40,734 bases of DNA from an uncultured Oscillospiraceae bacterium. GTDB lineage: Bacteria > Bacillota > Clostridia > Oscillospirales > Oscillospiraceae. Below are positions 1-7,666 of this stretch, piece after piece; the first letter of the stretch is position 1; every line of letters starts with the position of its first letter. A model generated the notes under the pieces. It had not been told where the DNA came from, made no database searches, and saw only the letters and a list, made by a program, of their open reading frames with translations. The DNA is taken from the NCBI GenBank assembly GCA_934565655.1, contig CAKTIE010000015.1, positions 1 through 40,734 of the forward strand. Direction: 5' to 3'. The position numbers and the translations under genes are program-made.

Positions 1-549
1 AAGCTCCGCGTCTCCATGCGTACCGAGATCCGCCGCATCCAGCAGGAGGTGGGCATCACCGCCATCTACGTCACCCATGACCAGTCCGAGGCGATGGCAC
101 TCTCCGACAACATCATCATCATGAAGAACGGCGTAGTGGAGCAGATGGGCAGCCCTCAGGAAATCTACTACCATCCCGTCAACGAATTCGTGGCGGACTT
201 CATCGGCGAGGCCAACTTCCTGAAGGGCGTCATGACCGGCCGCAGCGGCGCTCACGCCCTGCTGAACATCGAAGGTCATGAGATGGCCGTGGCAGGCCGC
301 GACGACCTGAAGGCGGGCGAAACCTACACCGTGGTGCTGCGTCCCGAGTCCGGCCATCTGGCCGACGAGGGCGGCCTGCCCTGCAAGGTGATCGTGTCCT
401 GCTTCATGGGCAGCTACCAGAACTACCATGTGATGGTGGGCGATACGCTGGTGAAGCTGGCGGAGCACAACCCCAAGAACAAGCGCATCTATCAGGTGGG
501 CGAGGAATGCCGTCTGGTGTTCGACCCGGAGGAGGTACATGTCCTCTGA
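1..549 (+). CDS. ABC transporter ATP-binding protein, C-terminal part (PotA/UgpC/MalK type), 5' truncated by window edge
   Basis: The frame is open from base 1, so the Walker A, Q-loop and signature motifs lie upstream of the window. The visible part starts at the D-loop region and holds the H-switch segment (ITAIYVTHDQSEAMALSD), then the block typical of CUT1, polyamine and iron importer ATPases (GSPQEIYYHPVNEFVADFIGEANF), then a C-terminal TOBE-like beta domain. Such proteins hydrolyse ATP at the inner face of the membrane to drive substrate import with a binding protein and two permeases. The partners are not in view, so the substrate (sugar, polyamine, ferric iron) cannot be told. The stop is followed directly by a short inverted-repeat element. 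Confidence 0.9.
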   Translation, partial: KLRVSMRTEIRRIQQEVGITAIYVTHDQSEAMALSDNIIIMKNGVVEQMGSPQEIYYHPVNEFVADFIGEANFLKGVMTGRSGAHALLNIEGHEMAVAGRDDLKAGETYTVVLRPESGHLADEGGLPCKVIVSCFMGSYQNYHVMVGDTLVKLAEHNPKNKRIYQVGEECRLVFDPEEVHVL

Positions 550-563
550 GCTGGCATGAAATC

Positions 564-667
564 TTGTCATTCCGAGCCAGTGCTCACACTGGCGTGGGAA
601 TCCGTATTCTCATTTATTGAGGAAAGCGGATTGCCGCGTCGGGCTTACGCCCTCCTCGCAATGACAA
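564..667. repeat. Short MITE-like intergenic repeat with 13-bp terminal inverted repeats
   Basis: The 104-bp element starts TTGTCATTCCGAG and ends CTCGCAATGACAA; the ends are inverted repeats matching at 12 of 13 positions. An internal palindrome, GCCAGTG-N4-CACTGGC (576-593), lies near the left end. It sits between the ABC ATPase stop and the next gene. No open frame in it looks real. The terminal repeats suggest a non-autonomous mobile element, but no target-site duplication is obvious. Confidence 0.75.
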
Positions 668-728
668 CGCCATCTATATCCCGGAGCGCCGCCATTCCGG
701 CGGCGCTCCTTTTTCAGGAGGAACTTCT

Positions 729-2423
729 ATGCTTTCTCAATGGTTGCAGCAGGCCAAGTCCGGCCGGAGTGTCTGGCTCAGCGACGTGCGCCGGGACTGC
801 GAAGCGCTGCCGGAGCATGTGGCCGTCACCATGCAGCTGACGCTGACGGACGGCACACGGCGGGACTTCTCCCTGCCCATCCCCCGGTGGGAGGGCGCGG
901 CGCAGCGGCAGCTCGCGGCGCAGTACGTCACCGCCTGCGTGTTCAACACCCTGTCCGCCCTCAGCGGCCGGGAGCTGGCCTTCTACCTAGATCTGCGGGA
1001 GACGGAGGCCGTGGCCCTGCTGGGCGAATTGAACGACATCTTTCAGGTACACGAAACCGTCCGCAGCGGCTATGGCAAGGTAATCAACATTGCCAACCGC
1101 CTGTGCCGGGCCTTCGGCGGCGGGACGTTCTCCTTCGCCGTCCGCGACCGGAGCGGCTACGTTCCCGCCGCGTCGGAGCCGCAGCGCGGCGGCGATCTGC
1201 TGCCCCGGCTGCGGAGGTCGGTGGAGCGGTGCGGCCGCGGCGTATGCTGCGGCATCGACATCGGCGGCACCGACATCAAGGCGGCGCTGGCGGTGGACGG
1301 CCGTCTGGTGTGCGTGAAGGAATACGACTGGAACCCCGCCGCCAGTCCGGTGGCCGAGGGGATCACCGGCCCCATCGTGCTGCTGGTGCAGCTGATGGCC
1401 TGCTGCGCCGCCGGAATGACCCCGGTGCTTCAGGCGGCGCTGGACAAGGATGCCAGCGACGGGGAAATGGCCCGCGCCGTGGCCCAAAGCGCCAGCGTGC
1501 CGCTGGACGTGCTGGGCGTCAGCTTTCCGGATGTGGTGATCCGCGACCGGATCGTGGGCGGCGAAAGCCCCAAGACCAAGGGCATGCGGGAGAATCCCGC
1601 CATCGACTATGAAACGGCCTTCGCCGGTCTGGGCGGCCTTGTGGCGCTGCTGCGGCCCCTTTGCCGGGACGGCGCGGCCATCCACATGACCAACGACGGC
1701 CACATCGCCGCCTTTACGGCGGCGGCGGAGCTGGCCTTCAGCGGCGACGAGCCGGACTTTTCCGGCGGCGTCATCGCCCACGCGCTGGGCACCGATTTCG
1801 GCGTGGGCTATCTGGACAGCGACGGCAGCATCCCGGAGATGCCGGTGGAGCTGTACGACTTCCTGCTGGATCTGGGCAGCTTCCCCCAGCGGGCGCTGCC
1901 GCCGGAGGATCTGCGCTCCACCCGCAACGAGAACTCCGGTCTGCCGGGCGCGCGGCGGTATCTGGGACAGGCGGCGGCCTTCCGGCTGGCCTATGACGCC
2001 GATCCGGCGCTGCTGGAGGGCTTTACCGAGGAGCGGAACGGCGTCCTCGCCATCCGCCAGACACCGGAGGACATGCGCAAGCCCTGCCTGGCCCACCTGA
2101 TGGAGCAGGCGGCAGCGGGAAACGCCGCGGCCCAGTCCGTGTTCTGCCAGATCGGCCGGAGCGTGGGCCAGATCAGCCGGGAAATGCGGTGGCTGATGCA
2201 GCCCCGGACAGATACTCGGTATCTGTTCGGCCGGTTCGTGAAGCACCCGGCCTGCTTCCGCCTTTTGCAGGAGGGCTGCCGGGAGATCGTACCCGACCTC
2301 CGGCTGGAGGCGGCGGACGAGGATCTTATGTGTACGCCCCTGATGCGGCAGCTGCCGGAGCACGGCGTGACGGTGGCCCAGTTCGGGCAGGCCGTGGGCG
2401 CCATGTACTACGCGGCGATATAA
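729..2423 (+). CDS. ROK-like / actin-fold ATPase domain protein
   Basis: The 564-aa protein has a clear phosphate-1 motif of the sugar kinase/Hsp70/actin fold near residues 174-190 (CGIDIGGTDIKAALAVDGR). A second acidic motif (MTNDGHIAAF, from 320) and a phosphate-2-like segment (HALGTDFGVGYL, from 351) follow. The first 170 residues form an extra N-terminal domain that I do not recognise. ROK proteins are sugar kinases or sugar-responsive repressors; I see no N-terminal helix-turn-helix, so a kinase or degenerate kinase is more likely. The start at 729 is set by a GGAGGA site just upstream. It is transcribed away from the ABC gene's repeat and ends at a bidirectional terminator facing the FAD gene. 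Substrate unknown. Confidence 0.7.
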   Translation: MLSQWLQQAKSGRSVWLSDVRRDCEALPEHVAVTMQLTLTDGTRRDFSLPIPRWEGAAQRQLAAQYVTACVFNTLSALSGRELAFYLDLRETEAVALLGELNDIFQVHETVRSGYGKVINIANRLCRAFGGGTFSFAVRDRSGYVPAASEPQRGGDLLPRLRRSVERCGRGVCCGIDIGGTDIKAALAVDGRLVCVKEYDWNPAASPVAEGITGPIVLLVQLMACCAAGMTPVLQAALDKDASDGEMARAVAQSASVPLDVLGVSFPDVVIRDRIVGGESPKTKGMRENPAIDYETAFAGLGGLVALLRPLCRDGAAIHMTNDGHIAAFTAAAELAFSGDEPDFSGGVIAHALGTDFGVGYLDSDGSIPEMPVELYDFLLDLGSFPQRALPPEDLRSTRNENSGLPGARRYLGQAAAFRLAYDADPALLEGFTEERNGVLAIRQTPEDMRKPCLAHLMEQAAAGNAAAQSVFCQIGRSVGQISREMRWLMQPRTDTRYLFGRFVKHPACFRLLQEGCREIVPDLRLEAADEDLMCTPLMRQLPEHGVTVAQFGQAVGAMYYAAI

Positions 2424-2430
2424 CGCAAGA

Positions 2431-2464
2431 AAAAAGAGCCTGTCTTGAGACAGGCTCTTTTTTT
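2431..2464. terminator. Bidirectional intrinsic terminator between convergent genes
   Basis: An 11-bp stem (AGAGCCTGTCT / AGACAGGCTCT) with a very short loop is flanked by A-runs on the left and T-runs on the right. It can therefore end transcripts from both the ROK-like gene (+) and the FAD gene (-). Confidence 0.9.
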
Positions 2465-2474
2465 ATGAACGGAT

Positions 2475-3857
2475 CTATTCCGCTTCGTTCTCCGCCAGAT
2501 AGCGGGCCACGAAGATGCCGCTGGCGCTGGCGTGGGACAGGGAGTGGGTGACGCCGCTGCCGTCGCCGATAACGAACAGGCCCTTGTGAGGCGTCTCCAG
2601 ATGCTCATCCAGCGCAACCTCCATGTTGTAGAACTTCACCTCCACGCCGTACAGCAGCGTATCGTCGCTGGCGGTGCCGGGCGCGATCTTGTCCAGGGCG
2701 TAGATCATCTCGATGATGCCGTCCAGAATTCGCTTGGGCATCACCAGGCTCAGGTCGCCGGGGGTGGCGGCCAGAGTGGGGGTCATGAAGCCCTTTTCGA
2801 TGCGCTTGGGGGTGGAGCGCTGGCCCCGGATCAAATCGCCGAACCGCTGGACGATCACGCCGCCGCCCAGCATATTGGAGAGCCGGGCGATGGACTCGCC
2901 GTAGCCGTTGCTGTCCCGGAAGGGCTCGGTAAAGTGCTTGGACACCAGCAGGGCGAAGTTGGTATTCTCCGTATGCAGGGCCGGATCCTCATAGCTGTGG
3001 CCGTTGACGGTGACGATGCCGTTGGTGTTCTCGTTGACCACCGCGCCCTTGGGGTTCATGCAGAAGGTGCGCACCTTGTCCTGATATTTCTCGGTCTTAT
3101 AGACGATCTTGCTCTCATACAGCTCGTCGGTGATGGGTGCGAACACCTCGGCGGGCAGCTCCACCCGGACGCCGATGTCCACCCGGTTGGACTTGGTGGG
3201 GATGCTGAGATCCTCGCACACGGTCTCCATCCACTTGCTGCCGCTGCGGCCCACGGAGATGATGCACTTGCGGCCCACGAAGGCGCCCTTGTCGGTCTCG
3301 GCCTCATACTGACCGTCATCGGTGATGGTCAGGGCCTTCACCGGGGTCAGGAAGTGGAACTCCACCTTGTCCTTCAGCTGGGCATAGAGGTTTTCGAGCA
3401 CCTTATAGTTGATGTCCGTACCCAGATGACGCACCGAGGCATCCAGCAGGTGGAGGTTATTCTGCAAACACAGCCGCTTGAAGCCGCTGTCTGCGGTGGA
3501 GTACAGCTTGGTGCCTGCGCCGCCGTTGGCCATGTTGATATCGTCCACATAGCGCATCAGATCCATGGCCTGCTGCTTGCCGATGTACTCATACAGGGTG
3601 CCGCCGAAGGCGTTGGTCAGGTTATATTTGCCGTCGGAAAACGCGCCCGCGCCGCCGAAGCCGTTCATAATGGCGCAGGTCTTGCAGTGGATGCAGGACT
3701 TCACCTTCACGCCGTCGATGGGACAGCGGCGCTTTTCCAGCGGGTTGCCCGCCTCCAGCACGGCCACCTTCCACTCCGGCTTGCGCTTGGCCAGCTCATA
3801 GGCGGAGAAAATGCCGCCGGGGCCTGCGCCGATGATGATCACGTCGTATTGATTCAT
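2475..3857 (-). CDS. FAD-dependent dehydrogenase/oxidoreductase (COG2509 type)
   Basis: The 460-aa protein opens with a Rossmann dinucleotide-binding motif (YDVIIIGAGPGGIFSAYELA). A cysteine-containing stretch follows (CPIDG, then KSCIHCKTCAIMNG), then a glycine-rich segment (GFGGAGAFSDGKYNLT) typical of the COG2509 family. It closes with the FAD-binding C-terminal motif GLFVIGDGSGVTHSLSHA. Start at 3857 (ATG) is chosen because the Rossmann motif begins at once and GAGGAGG lies upstream; the longer frame has no homologous sequence. The family is an NAD(P)/FAD oxidoreductase of unsettled substrate. It lies 32 bp downstream of prmA in the same direction as mnmE-prmA and may be their last cotranscribed gene. 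Confidence 0.85.
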   Translation of the reverse strand: MNQYDVIIIGAGPGGIFSAYELAKRKPEWKVAVLEAGNPLEKRRCPIDGVKVKSCIHCKTCAIMNGFGGAGAFSDGKYNLTNAFGGTLYEYIGKQQAMDLMRYVDDINMANGGAGTKLYSTADSGFKRLCLQNNLHLLDASVRHLGTDINYKVLENLYAQLKDKVEFHFLTPVKALTITDDGQYEAETDKGAFVGRKCIISVGRSGSKWMETVCEDLSIPTKSNRVDIGVRVELPAEVFAPITDELYESKIVYKTEKYQDKVRTFCMNPKGAVVNENTNGIVTVNGHSYEDPALHTENTNFALLVSKHFTEPFRDSNGYGESIARLSNMLGGGVIVQRFGDLIRGQRSTPKRIEKGFMTPTLAATPGDLSLVMPKRILDGIIEMIYALDKIAPGTASDDTLLYGVEVKFYNMEVALDEHLETPHKGLFVIGDGSGVTHSLSHASASGIFVARYLAENEAE

Positions 3858-3889
3858 GAGAAATGCCTCCTCTCGTCGGTTGCCGCGTC

Positions 3890-4843
3890 TCAGCGGCAGA
3901 TATAGCAGTACCAGCCCTCGCTGGTGCAGGATTCCACAATGTTCCATCCGGCGGCCACCAGCGCGGCGGCCACCTCGTCGGCCCGGTCGTCGATGATGCC
4001 GGAGGTCAGGAACCAGCCGTCCTCCTTCAGGAAGTGGCGCACCTGGGGGGCCAGAGAGATGATCACGTCCGCCACGATGTTGGCCACCACCACGTCATAG
4101 CCGGTGCCGATGGCGTCGCGCAGCGCCCCTTCCTTTGTGGCGTCGCCCTGCCGCACCGTCAGCTGCTTTTTGCCGATGCCGTTGAGGGCGGCGTTTTCAT
4201 AGGCCACGTCGATGCACTTTTCGTCGATGTCGCAGGCGAAGGCGCTGTCCGCGCCCAGCCGCAGGGCGGCGATGGACAGGATGCCGCTGCCGCAGCCCAA
4301 GTCCAGCACCTTTTCGCCGCCGTGGATGCGGCTCTCCAGCGCCGTCAGGCAAAGGCGGGTGGTGGCATGGCTGCCGGTGCCGAAGGTGAGGCCGGGGTTC
4401 AGCGTCAGGGTCACGCGGCCCTTGGCCTCGGCCTTCTCCCACGCGGGGATCACCAGCAGGCGCTCACCGATCTCCATGGGCTTATAGAACTGCTTCCAGT
4501 TGTTCTCCCAGTCCTCGTCCTTCACGTTCTCCATGGTCAGCAGCAGCGGCGCGTACTCCGGATGCTTCTGCTTCATGGCGTGCATGGCCATGCGGATGGC
4601 GGCGATAGCGCCGTACCCCGCCGGAGAATTCTCCACATAGAAGGTCACCCGGCAGAGGTTCTCCTTCTCCCTCACCAGAGCCTCGTCCACATAGTCCCAG
4701 TAGGCCTGATTGTGGGCCATAAAGTCCTGAAAGTCCCGCTGATCGTCGATGATCACGCCGGTAACGCCATGCTCGGTCAGCATCTCCGTCACCGGGTCGA
4801 TGCCGACGGGCGCGGTGTCGATCTTCAATTCCAGCCAGTCCAT
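3890..4843 (-). CDS. prmA: Ribosomal protein L11 methyltransferase
   Basis: The 317-aa protein carries the PrmA hallmarks in order: WENNWKQFYKP (about 112-122), the NPGLTFGTGSHATT block (149-162) and the SAM-binding motif VLDLGCGSGILS (179-190), followed by DVVVANIVADV. It should trimethylate ribosomal protein L11 in the cytosol using S-adenosylmethionine. Start ATG at 4843 gives the family N-terminus (MDWLELKIDT); longer frames only read mnmE DNA in another phase. The gene starts 8 bp after the mnmE stop and is probably cotranscribed with it, a pairing of tRNA and ribosome modification. Confidence 0.95.
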   Translation of the reverse strand: MDWLELKIDTAPVGIDPVTEMLTEHGVTGVIIDDQRDFQDFMAHNQAYWDYVDEALVREKENLCRVTFYVENSPAGYGAIAAIRMAMHAMKQKHPEYAPLLLTMENVKDEDWENNWKQFYKPMEIGERLLVIPAWEKAEAKGRVTLTLNPGLTFGTGSHATTRLCLTALESRIHGGEKVLDLGCGSGILSIAALRLGADSAFACDIDEKCIDVAYENAALNGIGKKQLTVRQGDATKEGALRDAIGTGYDVVVANIVADVIISLAPQVRHFLKEDGWFLTSGIIDDRADEVAAALVAAGWNIVESCTSEGWYCYICR

Positions 4844-4851
4844 AGCTCTCC

Positions 4852-6219
4852 TCACTTTCCCACGCAGAACCGGGAAAAGATGGTGTCCACCAGATCCTCC
4901 CGGATGTGTTTTCCGTTCAATTCGCCCAGAGCCTCCAGCGCGCCCTCGGCGTCCGTCAGCACCACGTCCGGCGTCATGCCGATCCGCAGGGACGCCCGGG
5001 CGTTCTTCACGCAGTTCAGCGCCCGGCCCACCGCGTCGGCCTGGCGGGCGTTGGTCAGCAGCTCGCCCTGGGTCTCCGTTCCGGCGGGAAACTGCTCGCC
5101 GATGGCCTCGCACAGGGCGGCCATGCCCTCGCCGGTCTTGGCGGAGACGGACAGCACATTGTCGAACCGGTCGGCCAGCGCGCCGATGTCCAGCTGCCGG
5201 GGCAGGTCGCTCTTGTTGACCACCACCAGCAGGTGGGGCGCCTTCTCCGCCACGGCCATGGCCGCCTCGTCCTCCGCGTCCAGCGGCGCGGAGCCATCCA
5301 GCAGCAGCAGCGCCAGCGCCGCACGCTCCGCCGCCCTGCGGCTGCGATCCACGCCCAGCTGCTCCACGGCGTCGCCCGTTTCCCGGATGCCCGCCGTGTC
5401 TGTCAGCCGCAGCAGCACATGGCCCAGCAGCAGCTTCTCCTCCACCGTGTCGCGGGTGGTGCCCGCCACGTCGGTGACGATGGCCCGGTCATAGCCCACC
5501 AGCGCGTTCAGCAGCGAGGATTTGCCCACGTTGGGCTTGCCCAGCAGCACCGTGGGAACCCCCTGCTTCATCAGCTGGCCGCGGGAGAAGGTGGCCAGCA
5601 GCTCCGTCAGCTTGTTTTCGCTTTGGCGCAGGGCGTCCAGCAGCTGCTCCCGCTGCAAGTCCTCGATATCCTCGTCGGGATAGTCCACGATGGCGTAGAA
5701 CCGGCTGGTCACGCCCATCAGCGTGTCGTACACCGCCTGGACGCTGCGGCTCAGCACGCCCTCCAGCTGTCCGGCGGCGTTGCGGGCCGTCTCGGCGGTC
5801 TCGGCATCGATGATGTCCGCCACGGCCTCCGCCTGCAAAAGATCCATGCGGCCGTTGAGAAAGGCCCGCTGGGTGAATTCGCCGCCCTTTGCCTGCCGTG
5901 CGCCGTGGCTCAGCAGCAGCTTCAACCCCTCGTTCAGCACCACGGGCGAGCCATGGCAGTGGAGCTCGGCGCAGTCCTCGCCGGTATAGCTGTCGGGGCC
6001 GGGGAACAGCACGCACAGCGCGCTGTCCACCACGCGGCCCTCGCCGTCCAGCACCCGGCCCAGCACCATGGTGCGGGCGGCCTGCTGTGACATGGGCCTG
6101 CCGTTTCGCGGGAAAAACACCGCGTCCAGCACGGTTTTGGTATCCGGGCCGCTGAGCCGCAGGATGCCGATGGCGCTGGGACTTTGCGCCGTAGCGATGG
6201 CGGCGATGGTATCAGACAT
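4852..6219 (-). CDS. mnmE: tRNA uridine-5-carboxymethylaminomethyl(34) synthesis GTPase
   Basis: The 455-aa length matches MnmE exactly. The N-terminal tetrahydrofolate-binding domain starts DTIAAIATAQSPSAIGILRLSG. The inserted G domain shows G1 GKPNVGKSS (227-235), the TT of G2 (254-255), G3 DTAG (274-277) and G4 NKSD (335-338). The protein ends in the invariant C(x)GK motif, FCVGK, with Cys452. With MnmG it modifies the wobble uridine of several tRNAs; mnmG is not in this window. Start at 6219 is preceded by GGGAGGT. In many Firmicutes mnmE lies beside noc, parA and rsmG near oriC; here those genes are nearby but separated. Confidence 0.97.
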   Translation of the reverse strand: MSDTIAAIATAQSPSAIGILRLSGPDTKTVLDAVFFPRNGRPMSQQAARTMVLGRVLDGEGRVVDSALCVLFPGPDSYTGEDCAELHCHGSPVVLNEGLKLLLSHGARQAKGGEFTQRAFLNGRMDLLQAEAVADIIDAETAETARNAAGQLEGVLSRSVQAVYDTLMGVTSRFYAIVDYPDEDIEDLQREQLLDALRQSENKLTELLATFSRGQLMKQGVPTVLLGKPNVGKSSLLNALVGYDRAIVTDVAGTTRDTVEEKLLLGHVLLRLTDTAGIRETGDAVEQLGVDRSRRAAERAALALLLLDGSAPLDAEDEAAMAVAEKAPHLLVVVNKSDLPRQLDIGALADRFDNVLSVSAKTGEGMAALCEAIGEQFPAGTETQGELLTNARQADAVGRALNCVKNARASLRIGMTPDVVLTDAEGALEALGELNGKHIREDLVDTIFSRFCVGK

Positions 6220-6258
6220 GGAGACAACCTCCCTTTTGCGCATAGTTTTACAAATAGC

Positions 6259-6287
6259 AGTATACCACAAGTGCCGGTAAAAGAAAA
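6259..6287 (-). promoter_or_regulatory. Candidate extended -10 promoter for mnmE-prmA
   Basis: On the minus strand TGTGGTATACT gives an extended -10 about 40 bp upstream of the mnmE start. The -35 region at 17-bp spacing (TTTTCT) is poor, as expected for extended -10 promoters. The same TGTGG-TATAMT context appears before zapA and parA. Confidence 0.45.
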
Positions 6288-6320
6288 GCAGATGTTTCAA
6301 GTGGGAGGTATAAGCAAAAA

Positions 6321-6346
6321 AGAACCGCCCGGGGGCGGTTCTTTTT
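6321..6346. terminator. Intrinsic terminator (bidirectional)
   Basis: A 9-bp stem AGAACCGCC / GGCGGTTCT with a CGGG loop is flanked by A- and T-runs. It lies just after the stop of the 55-aa minus-strand gene and upstream of mnmE, so it should isolate mnmE from its neighbour. Confidence 0.9.
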
Positions 6347-6348
6347 CC

Positions 6349-6516
6349 CTATTCCGTTGTCTGAACATAAATCTCTTCACATTCCTGCATGCCCGTTATC
6401 AGCAGCACCTCCGCATGCAGCGCCTTCTGTCTCCAGTCGCCGTCGCTCTCCAGCAGCTCCAGCGCCTGCTCCGTTTTTGCCGCCAGCAGCAGATACATTT
6501 TTTCATAATCCGCCAT
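6349..6516 (-). CDS. Small conserved-looking protein, 55 aa, unknown function
   Basis: The 55-aa protein is mostly acidic and helical (starts MADYEKMYLLLAAKTEQALE, ends in VQTTE). The start at 6516 is supported by AAGGAGG upstream, and the stop runs directly into an intrinsic terminator, so the gene is bounded on both sides. It is divergent from the Cro/C1-type regulator at 6610 and they share a 93-bp control region. Its size and pairing suggest a product controlled by that regulator. I do not recognise the family and assign no function. Confidence 0.75.
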   Translation of the reverse strand: MADYEKMYLLLAAKTEQALELLESDGDWRQKALHAEVLLITGMQECEEIYVQTTE

Positions 6517-6538
6517 TTTTGTCCCTCCTTTTTCTCTA

Positions 6539-6575
6539 TTACATCTGTATTGCAGATAAATTGCAATATCTGTAA
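6539..6575. promoter_or_regulatory. Operator-like inverted repeat in divergent control region
   Basis: TATTGCA (6548-6554) and TGCAATA (6562-6568) form an inverted repeat with a 7-bp spacer. Outer arms TTACA (6539) and TGTAA (6571) extend it. It is centred between the starts of the 55-aa gene and the HTH regulator and is the obvious candidate binding site of that regulator, acting on both genes. Confidence 0.55.
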
Positions 6576-6609
6576 AAGAGATAAAGCATAATACACGCGA
6601 GGTGATCCT

Positions 6610-6825
6610 ATGCTTTATCCCAATATCCGCGCGCTGCGGGAGGACAAAGACCTGCGGCAGCGACAGCTGGCGGAGCTGCTGAATGTCTCGCAGAACACCT
6701 ATTCCCAGTATGAGACCGGCGTTATCGCATTGACGGCGGAGCATCTGGTAAAGCTGGCGGACTTCTATCACGTCAGCGTGGACTATCTGCTGGGCCGCAC
6801 CAAAAACCCGGAAATGAACAAATGA
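6610..6825 (+). CDS. Cro/C1-type helix-turn-helix transcriptional regulator, 71 aa
   Basis: The whole 71-aa protein is a single HTH_3 domain: NIRALREDKDLRQRQLAELL, then NVSQNTYSQYETGV (recognition helix region) and FYHVSVDYLLGRT. Such single-domain XRE proteins are usually local repressors. The start codon follows a GAGGTGATCCT site. The gene is divergent from the 55-aa gene, with a palindrome between them, and ends only about 30 bp before the repeat that contains the tandem element. Nothing links it to the element by sequence. Confidence 0.85.
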   Translation: MLYPNIRALREDKDLRQRQLAELLNVSQNTYSQYETGVIALTAEHLVKLADFYHVSVDYLLGRTKNPEMNK

Positions 6826-6855
6826 CAGGCTCACGGAGGTGCGGTGGACGCATAT

Positions 6856-6914
6856 CAAAGCCTCCCTTGTGTAAAGGGCGGTGGCAACGCGAAGCGTTGA
6901 CGGAGGGATTGTCG
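6856..6914. repeat. Left part of interrupted 124-bp intergenic repeat (family 1), including first 49-bp core
   Basis: CAAAGCCTCC marks the family-1 end seen also at 18376, 20770, 28520 and 36629. From 6866 the sequence is the first of three copies of a 49-bp core (6866-6914, 8638-8686, 10410-10458). Joining 6856-6865 to 10410-10523 regenerates a 124-bp repeat whose first hairpin CCTCCC / GGGAGG is perfectly paired. Confidence 0.8.
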
Positions 6915-7666
6915 GGTTTCCTTCCGGCCCACCGTGTGGGCCGGTCTTTCCCCGCCCGCCGCAGCGGGCGGAACCCCCCGCGCCCGCAGGCGCGTCCCCC
7001 ACTTGCGCCGGGGCGCTTTGCGTCCCCCTGCCCCGGCGGCGGAGAAAACCGGGGCGAAGCCGCCGACGGAAAGCACCACGCAGCACCACGGCGCGGCGGC
7101 CGGGACGGACGGCGCGGCCCATCTCTCGGCGGGCCCGGCTGGGGGCCCCGCCAGCTGGGACGGGAAAAAGGGCGCGGGGACGCCCACAGGCAGGCAAGGG
7201 CTGCCCACCCCCGCAGGGCGGCCCACAGCCAGCCAAGGGCGGCCCCGTCGACCCCCGTGCGCTGGTGGGGGCTGCCGGGCCCCCGGTTTTCGGGCGGCCC
7301 GCGAACCGGGCGGCACAGGCCCGGAACGGCGCGGCCGCACACCCACCAAGCCACCCCAACACCACACGCCACCACGCGGCCAACGCCGGGGCGGGACAAG
7401 CCGCACGATTCGCATAAAGGGCGCGGCAGTCTGGCGCAGTCTGCGTCAGCAGTCTGCGCCAGTCTGACGCGACCGGGCCGCATACCTTTTAAGTCCCGGC
7501 CGCCGTGCCGGGACAAGCGGCCCCGCACCGGGCCCGGCCCGCAAGGGACGGCCCGCGCAGGAGCCGCCAAGATTCGAGGGAGCGCGGCCACCGGACGCCG
7601 CGCCCCCGGAGCACCACCCCAAGGACACCCCCGGCGGGCGGCCACCGGACGCCGCCCGCCCGTCTG
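6915..7666. other. GC-rich hairpin-dense non-coding region of unit 1
   Basis: All six frames stay open for long stretches, but the translations are low-complexity Arg/Pro/Gly/Ala strings without domains, so I treat the region as non-coding. It holds consecutive strong hairpins at its left end: CCGGCCCAC-CGT-GTGGGCCGG, CCGCCCGC-CGCA-GCGGGCGG, GCGCC-CGCA-GGCGC and others. An iteron-like array follows at 7427-7466. It could be a folded RNA or a region acting as DNA, such as an origin of replication or transfer. Confidence 0.55.
7427..7466. repeat. Iteron-like array: four CAGTCTG repeats (unit 1)
   Basis: CAGTCTG occurs at 7427, 7437, 7450 and 7460, two pairs each spaced 10 bp and separated by 13 bp. 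Overlapping inverted repeats are CTGGCGCAG / CTGCGCCAG and GCGTCAG / CTGACGC. Helical-turn spacing is typical of binding sites for a protein that sits on one DNA face, as in origins of replication or transfer. Confidence 0.7.

Noticed and set aside
2532..3905. Long plus-strand frame opposite the FAD gene
   Set aside because: Antisense shadow of a recognised gene; its Gly/His/Leu/Val-rich translation has no domain.
7427..7466. CRISPR array
   Set aside because: The repeats are 7 bp with 3-6 bp between them, far too short, and no cas genes are present in the window.
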